DNA from: a virus
Reading direction: 5' to 3' (one strand)
Virus record (IMG/VR): IMGVR_UViG_3300034152_001291
Coordinates: 1 to 64,000 of that record
Length of the DNA: 64,000 bases
Shown: positions 54,379 to 61,277 of the stretch, one piece after another
Numbering within the stretch: position 1 is the first letter of the stretch
Layout of the letters: every line of letters starts with the position of its first letter
Translations under genes and position numbers: made by a program
The notes under the pieces: model-generated
Database searches by the model: none
What the model was told of the DNA's origin: nothing
Seen by the model: the letters and a program-made list of their open reading frames with translations, nothing else

Positions 54379-56184
54379 ATGAAAATCTCCTACGAAGATC
54401 CCGTCTCCAGCGGAATCCGCCGCGCGATCAATCCGGACAAGTTCCGGGTATGGGACACCCCTTCCTGTTCGGGAGACCTGGTCCAGGAGGGGGTGGTCGA
54501 TGTCGCCAAGGATTTCGAGTTCGAGCAGGCCTTCGAGGATAATGAGATCCTCCTCGAGGGGAAATACTCGGACTTCGCCCAGCACCTCGTGACGATCAAC
54601 CGGAAGCCCTTGTCTCTCGAGGGGCGGGAATACCTGAAGCCGATCTACGACCAGTACGAGGAGTTTCCCCGGGGATCGAAAGACATCGTCCTTGTCGCGG
54701 GAAGGCAGGTCGAGAAGTCCAGCTCGATGGCGTCCATTGCCATCACGCGCTGCTGTGTGATCCCCTCCCATACCGTGCTGGTCATCCAGCCCCGGGACGC
54801 CCAGACCAAGATCTTCAGCCAGCAGCGCTTCGACCCGATGGCCACCGACTCCGAGGTCCTTCAGGAGCTTTTCCTCGGGACCAAGAACGTGTGGCAGGTC
54901 GGCGCCAAGATCTTCAACAACGGTTCGGTCGCCAACTTCAAGTCCTGCTTCTATTCGGCGGACCCCATCCGGGGCATCACGTCGGGCGATCTCTTCATCG
55001 ACGAGTTGCAGGACGTGATATCGGACAACATCCCCGTTCTCGAGGAGTGCCAGTCCCACATCTTCCCCGAGGACCGGTTCAACCTCTACGCCGGGACGCC
55101 GAAGACGACCTCCAACACCCTGAACCTCCACTACAAGGAGACATGCCAGTTCGAGTGGATGGTGAAGTGCCAGGGCTGCAAGCACTACAACTTTCTCGAT
55201 GCGAAGGTCATCGGGAAGCACCACTACATCTGCTCGAGGTGCGGGAAGCAGATCTATCCTCTCCTGCACGGGGAGTGGGTCGCGATGCGCCCGAGCAAGA
55301 TCGACGATCGGTGGGGATTTCGCGTGTCGCAGATCATGGTCCCCTTCATGCGTCACAGCGAGGTCCTCAACAAGATGGAGAACCCGAACATCCCGACACG
55401 GGTTTTCCACAACGAGGTCCTCGGCCTCTCTTACGACGTGGGGCAGCTTCTCCTGACGGAGGGGGACATCCTCCGTCGTTGCGAGCCCAGGGTCCCCGAC
55501 ACGCACGAGACGATTCACAAGAGGAGGGATGTCTTCCTCTGCGCCGGGGTGGATCACGGGACCGGGGACTTCGCGGCAGGGGGCATGACGGATCTGGGTG
55601 TGGCCCGGAAGGCCTCCACCCGCCCCTCGTTCACTGCGATAGCGCTCGGCGGTTTCTGCTCCGACAACAAGTTCAGGATCTTCCGGCTGATCAAGTTCAC
55701 GGGGGAGATGGCGAATCTCGCCCGGCAGCCCGAGTTCATCGACGAGGTCATCCGATCCTATGGGGCGAAGTGGATCATGTCCGACCACGGTTTCGGCGCC
55801 CATACGAACGCCAGACTGGTGTCGGACCATGGCTGGACCCGCGTGGAGGACGAGCTGAATCCCCTTCTCATGGAGTGCGAATACTCGGGGATCCAGAAGA
55901 TTCCCGTGAAGTGGCACTCCCGAGCCTACCGCTACATCGTCCAGCGGAACTTCGCGATCGAGCACACCGTGGACGGGATCAAGAAGGGCGAGATCCTCTT
56001 CTTCAACGAGGGGGAGATGAAGCCCTACCTGGACGACTTCACGACCATGTTCACGGAGTACGATTTCAGGAGCAAGTCGGTTCGTTACGACCACGTCCTG
56101 CCGGACGACTGTTTCCAGGCCGTGGTCTACTGTTATCTGGCCGCCTTGCAGCGGCGGGGGAGGCTCACCCCCAGCTACGGTTAG
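54379..56184 (+). CDS. terL: Terminase large subunit
   Basis: The 601-residue product has the ATPase motifs of large terminases: a Walker A-like GRQVEKSSS (108-116, with Glu where Gly is usual), Walker B DLFIDELQD (204-211) and the coupling motif GTPKTT near 238. A zinc finger (CQGCKHY and CSRCGK near 264-289) is inserted between ATPase and nuclease parts. Nuclease Asp candidates lie in AGVDHGTGD (391), SDHGFGA (about 469) and LPDDC (about 576). The enzyme drives DNA into the head through the portal and cuts it. The small subunit is not recognised. Confidence 0.9.
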   Translation: MKISYEDPVSSGIRRAINPDKFRVWDTPSCSGDLVQEGVVDVAKDFEFEQAFEDNEILLEGKYSDFAQHLVTINRKPLSLEGREYLKPIYDQYEEFPRGSKDIVLVAGRQVEKSSSMASIAITRCCVIPSHTVLVIQPRDAQTKIFSQQRFDPMATDSEVLQELFLGTKNVWQVGAKIFNNGSVANFKSCFYSADPIRGITSGDLFIDELQDVISDNIPVLEECQSHIFPEDRFNLYAGTPKTTSNTLNLHYKETCQFEWMVKCQGCKHYNFLDAKVIGKHHYICSRCGKQIYPLLHGEWVAMRPSKIDDRWGFRVSQIMVPFMRHSEVLNKMENPNIPTRVFHNEVLGLSYDVGQLLLTEGDILRRCEPRVPDTHETIHKRRDVFLCAGVDHGTGDFAAGGMTDLGVARKASTRPSFTAIALGGFCSDNKFRIFRLIKFTGEMANLARQPEFIDEVIRSYGAKWIMSDHGFGAHTNARLVSDHGWTRVEDELNPLLMECEYSGIQKIPVKWHSRAYRYIVQRNFAIEHTVDGIKKGEILFFNEGEMKPYLDDFTTMFTEYDFRSKSVRYDHVLPDDCFQAVVYCYLAALQRRGRLTPSYG

Positions 56185-56186
56185 GA

Positions 56187-56214
56187 TTGACACGGGCGGA
56201 TCGGGGCGTACCCT
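56187..56214 (+). promoter_or_regulatory. Bacterial-type promoter (TTGACA-N16-TACCCT)
   Basis: A perfect TTGACA at 56187-56192 and TACCCT at 56209-56214 are 16 bases apart, directly after the terminase stop and 25 bases before ATG 56239. It has the best -35 box of the series. Confidence 0.7.
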
Positions 56215-56238
56215 TTTGATGCTACGAGGAGAAACGCC

Positions 56239-57360
56239 ATGAACATCGATCCCATGAAGCTGGCCGACCTGGCCAAGATCGCGAGCGAGCGGTACCTCTC
56301 GGAAGGGAAGCCCCTGAAGGAGGTGGTCGCCGCCCTGGCGGAGGAGCACGAGCTCTCCCCCATGCAGATTCGCAGGGTCGCGGAGTTCGCCAACCACGAG
56401 ACCAACCTGGCGCTCCTGAAACGCTCCGAGGACAAGAATTACACCTTCGATCTGGCCGATCCCGACCAGATCATCCAGGAGGTCCAGTCGGGGACCGTCA
56501 AGACGGCCTCCGTCACGGAGATGGACCTCCTCTCCGTCCTCGACATCTTCCGTCCCTCCCAGGACATGACGAAGGTCGCCGAGGAGATCGAGGGCGTCCG
56601 GAACGACGCCCCGTGGAACAAGGAGGCCTGTGAGCGGCAGGTCGAAATGCTTCTCGAGGACCTCCTCCGGGAGACCGTGTCCCTCAAGAAGGAGGGGGAG
56701 GCGCGGGGTTTCCAGATCCGTGCGGAGATGGAGGTCTGCTTCGAGAAGATCGCTGGGATGGCGCGGGAGCACCTTCAGCAGAATCGTGGAAAGCTGTCCG
56801 ACCTCCTGAAGTTCGCCTGCTCTTACGATCCCGAGAGTTCGGAGGTCTGGAAAGCGCTCTTCGGAGGGCTGAAGGACGAGCTGATGAAGCTGGGCTCCCC
56901 CGTGGACGCCAGGCTCATCGCCGACGACCTGGAGATTCCGGACGGTACGCTTGAGATCGTGAACGGCGAGCACACGCTCGCCATCCAGCTGGACACCCTG
57001 AAGAACAAGATCAGCGACGAGGACCGCTGCAAGAGGAAGACCGCCGTTCTCGGCACCTTTGGCAACGCGGTCATCGACCAGATGGAAATCCTGAAGACGC
57101 CGGAGGACGTGGACCGGAACATGGCCGAGTCCCTGGAGTACCTCTCGAAGAAGGCTTCCGAGGGGTTCGACGCGTTCACGGACTTCCTCCTGAAGGAATC
57201 GAAGCTTCTCGGTCCCACCGGGAAGATTCTTCTCCTCCTCGGCGGCGCCGGCGCCGTGAAGACGCTCGGCGACATCGAGAAGGAGACGGTGAAGGGAACG
57301 ATCAAGGGCACGGCCCGGGAACGGGACGAGCGTCGGAGGCTCCGCGAACTCACCCGATAG
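56239..57360 (+). CDS. Virion-region protein, helical, unknown
   Basis: The 373-residue product begins MNIDPMKLADLAKIASERYL, a loose form of the shared tag. It is largely helical, with another LEDLLRETVSL segment. The C-terminal region has ILLLLGGAGAVKTLGDIEKE, a short hydrophobic Gly-rich stretch, and a basic tail. It heads a new transcript that continues to the protease-like gene. Confidence 0.7.
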   Translation: MNIDPMKLADLAKIASERYLSEGKPLKEVVAALAEEHELSPMQIRRVAEFANHETNLALLKRSEDKNYTFDLADPDQIIQEVQSGTVKTASVTEMDLLSVLDIFRPSQDMTKVAEEIEGVRNDAPWNKEACERQVEMLLEDLLRETVSLKKEGEARGFQIRAEMEVCFEKIAGMAREHLQQNRGKLSDLLKFACSYDPESSEVWKALFGGLKDELMKLGSPVDARLIADDLEIPDGTLEIVNGEHTLAIQLDTLKNKISDEDRCKRKTAVLGTFGNAVIDQMEILKTPEDVDRNMAESLEYLSKKASEGFDAFTDFLLKESKLLGPTGKILLLLGGAGAVKTLGDIEKETVKGTIKGTARERDERRRLRELTR

Positions 57361-57391
57361 CTCGATGGTTCTGCTCGTGAGGAGATGCTGG

Positions 57392-58066
57392 ATGTCTCTT
57401 CTGAAGAAATACTCCTGCCTGTACGGCGATCTCGACTTCACCCCCGAAGAGGAGGCGGATCTCGGGGCGTTCGCCGCGCGCCTGATCAAGGTGGCCGTGG
57501 ACGGAAATCCGGAGGCGCTCGAAGAGTTCTTCCGGAGGGAGTTCGAGGGGGAAATGGACAAGGTGGCGTGCGAGCGCGTCCTGGACTACGGGAACTGGAT
57601 CGTCGAGTTCGACAAGACGGCCGCGCCGCTGGGAGCCGTGATGTCCACCCTCGGGAAGGCATTGGCTCCGCTTTCGCTCGCGCTTGCCGCTGCGCCCCTC
57701 GTTGGACACGGCGTGAAGGCGCTCGGCCGCAAGGGGGGCCTGGAGAAGTCCCTGGAGCAGATCTACAAGCAGAAGCCCCACCTTCGCCAGGACCCCCACA
57801 CGAAGGACTACTTCGAGTCGATCGCATCGTTTGCCCCCGAGGTCGCGAGGAGTCCGCTTCTGGCGGGGAACGTGATCGACCAAATGCACCGGGTCGGTCC
57901 GTCCTACGTGACGCCCCAGCTGATCCGGGAACTGGTGGGGCTCCAGACCCAGACCCAGATGCAGGGTCCGATGGCGACGCCGACGGGGGCGGCGGCCGGC
58001 ATGGCCAAGCCCACCATGGACCTCGCCCAATTTCTCTCGCAGCAGTACGGCAAGGGAGGTCGGTAG
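57392..58066 (+). CDS. Virion-region protein, unknown
   Basis: The start is ATG 57392 after GAGGAGATGCTGG. The 224-residue product has a helical acidic first part (EEEADLGAFAARLIKVAVDG). A hydrophobic segment (MSTLGKALAPLSLALAAAPL) lies near 89-110, and the tail is rich in Gln, Met and Gly. It ends one base before the next ATG. Function is unknown. Confidence 0.7.
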   Translation: MSLLKKYSCLYGDLDFTPEEEADLGAFAARLIKVAVDGNPEALEEFFRREFEGEMDKVACERVLDYGNWIVEFDKTAAPLGAVMSTLGKALAPLSLALAAAPLVGHGVKALGRKGGLEKSLEQIYKQKPHLRQDPHTKDYFESIASFAPEVARSPLLAGNVIDQMHRVGPSYVTPQLIRELVGLQTQTQMQGPMATPTGAAAGMAKPTMDLAQFLSQQYGKGGR

Positions 58067-61000
58067 ATGGGCTACTACCAGGGCCCCCAGATGTACGTGC
58101 TTCCCCGCGAAGAATTGAACCGCCTCTACGACAGGGTCGGCGTGAAAGGGAATCCCCCGTCCAAGGCCGCCCCCGACGTGGAGGATCTGAAGAAGACCGC
58201 GTCGGATCGGTTCGCCAGTTCCTTCGCCGCGCGCCAGATGGGAATGCTGGTGAAGAAGGCCCAGACGCCGGGACGTATTGGGCCGTTGTCGAGAAGAGGG
58301 CTGCCGAAGATGACGCCTGAGTCTCGTGAGGCAGCCCGGAAACGTCTCGCGGAACGAGAACGTCCACCGCGCGGCACCCTTCCCGGCGGCCGCACCCAAG
58401 GTACCAACCCCTTTTCCGAGTGGCCGTCGCCGGGACCTGAGCCGGGGTCGGAACCCGGCGGGAGGACCACGCCTCAACTTGCGCAGCGTGAGGCTGCCCG
58501 AAAGCGTCGTGCGACAAGAATAGGGCGGGAGAAGATCGAAGAGGCCAGGGCGAAGGTCTCGAGGCCGTCCGTGGCGAAAGAGCCCCCGCTTGAGCTTCCC
58601 AGGGCAGCGTTGAAAGGTGTGGGGCGTGGAGTTCGCGCACTCGGAAAAGGGGTTGGTACCTTGGGTGCGGCCGCCGGGAAGGGTGCCGCACGGTACGCCA
58701 AGGGGGTAGCCGGGAAGGGCCTGCCGGCAATGGTCGCGGGTGCGGCTCCCATCGCCCTGGCTCCTTTCAGAGCGGCTTCGTCCGGACTGGCAGCCGTATC
58801 TCCCGGCTACAAGGAGCATATCTACAAGACCGTGCAAAAAGAGAAGGCCGGTCTTCACCCCGGGGTCAGCGGCGTTTTTCAGAGGAGAAGCGCCGAGGGT
58901 CTTCCCGAGAAGATGAAACCCGAGCCCGAAACGATCCCGAAGAAACCTCCGACCACTATGGAATTCGGAGGGAAGAAGGTCACCTACGAGAGGACGCCGG
59001 AGGGCGAACTCCGTCCGGCCAAGCCTCTCCCCGAGCCCGGTCGTCTCGGACGGGTGTTTCAGAAGGTTCCAGGAATGCGCCCCCTCGCGCGCCCCGAGCA
59101 GGCCGAGGCCTACCCGGAGCGTCAGACAAGAGCTCTCCGGGCGGAGAAGGCCGTGAAGGCTCCTTTCGCGGCTATCAGAAGAGTGGTCGGGCGTGGACCC
59201 GAGCGCGCCGCCTGGGGAGAGCTTACGAAAGCATTCGAAGCCCTCCCGGAAAAGGAAAAAGGGAAGGTCCTCGGTCTTCCAGAAAAGGAGCAGCTCGAGT
59301 ATATCAGGAAGAAGATCTCCAAAAAACCAGAGGAACAGCTCCTGAAGGGAAGAATGGGAAAGACGCCCGAAGTGCAGCAGCGCATTCTCGAGGCGGTGGA
59401 GGAGCAGCGCAGGCGCGAGCAGATTCCCCTCCCGGAGAGGGCCAGGGGCATCGCCGAGCGGAAAGAGATCGTGTTTCCCGAGGTCAAGGGGAAAAAGACT
59501 TTTGAGCGCCCCGCGACGGAGGAGGAAGTCCGCCGGTATCTCGAGACCAGAAAGCTCCCGGAGGGCGCAGAGTACAGGGGAAAGCTCAAGGAGATCAAGG
59601 ACATCGAGAAAGCCGTGGCGACCGGTCAGCCCCCGGAGTGGATCAGATCTCGAAAAGGTAAGGTCACCATCACTCCTCCTGGAACGCCTGCCGAGGAGGC
59701 GGCCAAGCAGCGGCTACAGGGAGTCCAGAAGACCAGGGCGGAAGAGCGGCGCCGCGCCAGGATGACGGCGGGCTATCCCGAGGAAAGGGAAGGTCTCGAG
59801 GGACTCCGCCCCGGGAAGGAGAAGGCTCCTCCCGTCGAGAAGCCCGAAGCCAAGAAGCCGGCCGGTGAGCCGAAGCCTCCGCCGCCATCCGGGGCCCCGA
59901 AGGAGGCTCCCGCAGGAGAGAGGCCGACCACCACTGAAGGATTGCGCCGGTGGGCCAACCAGGGGACGCTACATCAGATTCCCAAAGCCGAGATCCAGGC
60001 GATCGTGGCGAAGGAAGGCCTCACCAATCCGGAGGGAATCACGCAGAGTCTCCTGGCCCAGAGCAACCGGATGCGCGAAGCGGGGGCGGCGCAGCGAGGC
60101 CGGCCGCAGGCTGCTCAAGCCGCTCCCAGCGCCGAGGAGATGGCCCAACTGGGGAGGCGGGCGGCGGAGACTTCCCGACCAGGCGACGCCCTCGATCCTG
60201 CTGCTTATATGCTCAACAGGGCGGCAGAGATTCGAGAAATGACACCGAAGGAGATGCAGCCTCTCATCGACCTGGCGAGGAAAATGAGAAACACTCCTCC
60301 GAGGAAGCAGGGCGAAGTTCTTTCCGAGTTCCTCTCCAAAGCTCCCGAAGACAAAAGGGGGTTTTACAGAAGCCTCCTCGAGGAGTACGGGACCGCCTCC
60401 CAGACATCCGGGCGCGTCCGGGTGATGACGGAGGAGGCGGCCCGGGGGAGACTTCCCGAGGTCCAGTTCCGGCCCACGGGATCGCAAGCACAGATGAACG
60501 AGCAGGTCAGCAAGTACAACAAGTGGGCCGAAGAGATGAAGCGCGAGATCCCCGACTTCGATCCGAAAAGGGCGGAGGATGTCGCGGCGGCCCGGCAGCA
60601 CTTCCCGGAGCTTTTCCCCAAGGGTCTCGAGGAAGCGCTCCATGTGACCGAACCGGCCGCGCCTCAGATGCGCCAGGTCGTAGTGGAGTCGGCCCCCCTG
60701 TCTTCCCAGATCACGGCTCCGCAGGCCGAGGCCCGCCAGGCCGCCACGCAGCGCCTGATGGAAAGCGGCTGGACCCCGGAGCAGGCTCAGCAGATGACCG
60801 CGTTCATGGAGGGTCTGGGAGCCTTCCGGTCCACCGGAGTTCCGACCACACCGGCCCAGGGCCCTCCCGCCCCGGGAACTGCGCCCCCGGCCACCGGGGC
60901 CCCCGCTCCGGGGCAGATTCCCGTCGAGGAACTTGGGCAGCTGATCGGAGGGGGAGTGCCTCCCGGGCTTCAGCAGGCATTCGAGCAGGCCGGGGTCCGC

Positions 61001-61270
61001 CAACCCTCGGGGATAATGCGGACCGTTCTCGATATCGCTCCCTACATCGGTCTCCCGATGGCGGCTTCCATGCTCGGGCTGGAGGGAATCGTTCCCCAGC
61101 TCGGAGCCTTCGCGCTCGCTCCCTACGCCGGAGGCCGGCTCCAGTCCATGATGGGGTACGACCCGGCGATGGCGGAGCAGGTCAGGCAGCAGTATGCTCA
61201 ACAGCTCCTTCAGGGATTTCAGCAGGGGATGGGAAGGCAACGGACACTTCCCCCTCCTTCCATGAGTTAG
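58067..61270 (+). CDS. Large low-complexity protein, possible scaffold or internal protein
   Basis: The 1067-residue product is rich in Pro, Arg, Lys, Glu and Gln and probably mostly extended. RFASSFAARQMGMLVKKAQ near residue 48 resembles the shared tag. Two copies of REAARKR surround the inverted repeat (58371-58689). Residues near 185-240 form a hydrophobic Gly and Ala-rich patch. The C-terminal 150 residues (GQIPVEELGQLIGGGVPPGL, then YIGLPMAASMLGLEGI) are more ordered. Scaffold or core function is inferred from composition and position before the protease-like gene. Confidence 0.72.
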   Translation: MGYYQGPQMYVLPREELNRLYDRVGVKGNPPSKAAPDVEDLKKTASDRFASSFAARQMGMLVKKAQTPGRIGPLSRRGLPKMTPESREAARKRLAERERPPRGTLPGGRTQGTNPFSEWPSPGPEPGSEPGGRTTPQLAQREAARKRRATRIGREKIEEARAKVSRPSVAKEPPLELPRAALKGVGRGVRALGKGVGTLGAAAGKGAARYAKGVAGKGLPAMVAGAAPIALAPFRAASSGLAAVSPGYKEHIYKTVQKEKAGLHPGVSGVFQRRSAEGLPEKMKPEPETIPKKPPTTMEFGGKKVTYERTPEGELRPAKPLPEPGRLGRVFQKVPGMRPLARPEQAEAYPERQTRALRAEKAVKAPFAAIRRVVGRGPERAAWGELTKAFEALPEKEKGKVLGLPEKEQLEYIRKKISKKPEEQLLKGRMGKTPEVQQRILEAVEEQRRREQIPLPERARGIAERKEIVFPEVKGKKTFERPATEEEVRRYLETRKLPEGAEYRGKLKEIKDIEKAVATGQPPEWIRSRKGKVTITPPGTPAEEAAKQRLQGVQKTRAEERRRARMTAGYPEEREGLEGLRPGKEKAPPVEKPEAKKPAGEPKPPPPSGAPKEAPAGERPTTTEGLRRWANQGTLHQIPKAEIQAIVAKEGLTNPEGITQSLLAQSNRMREAGAAQRGRPQAAQAAPSAEEMAQLGRRAAETSRPGDALDPAAYMLNRAAEIREMTPKEMQPLIDLARKMRNTPPRKQGEVLSEFLSKAPEDKRGFYRSLLEEYGTASQTSGRVRVMTEEAARGRLPEVQFRPTGSQAQMNEQVSKYNKWAEEMKREIPDFDPKRAEDVAAARQHFPELFPKGLEEALHVTEPAAPQMRQVVVESAPLSSQITAPQAEARQAATQRLMESGWTPEQAQQMTAFMEGLGAFRSTGVPTTPAQGPPAPGTAPPATGAPAPGQIPVEELGQLIGGGVPPGLQQAFEQAGVRQPSGIMRTVLDIAPYIGLPMAASMLGLEGIVPQLGAFALAPYAGGRLQSMMGYDPAMAEQVRQQYAQQLLQGFQQGMGRQRTLPPPSMS
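58371..58422 (+). repeat. Left arm of a 52-bp perfect inverted repeat
   Basis: This arm begins GCGGCACCCTTCCCGG and is the exact reverse complement of 58638-58689. A 215-base spacer separates the arms, all inside one coding region. It encodes GTLPGGRTQGTNPFSE. Confidence 0.9.
58638..58689 (-). repeat. Right arm of the 52-bp perfect inverted repeat
   Basis: On the plus strand it encodes LGKGVGTLGAAAGKGAA, which looks like the original protein sequence here. The left arm may have been copied from it. Inverting the enclosed segment would keep the frame open. Confidence 0.9.
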
Positions 61271-61277
61271 AGGGAAA

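Noticed and set aside
54211-57561. 1116-codon minus-strand frame opposite the terminase
   Set aside because: It runs across three good plus-strand genes and a promoter, and its composition is that of an antisense shadow.
57350-58858. 502-codon minus-strand frame across the inverted repeat
   Set aside because: As a gene it is unlikely. Its openness across 58423-58637 is used only in the invertible-segment idea.
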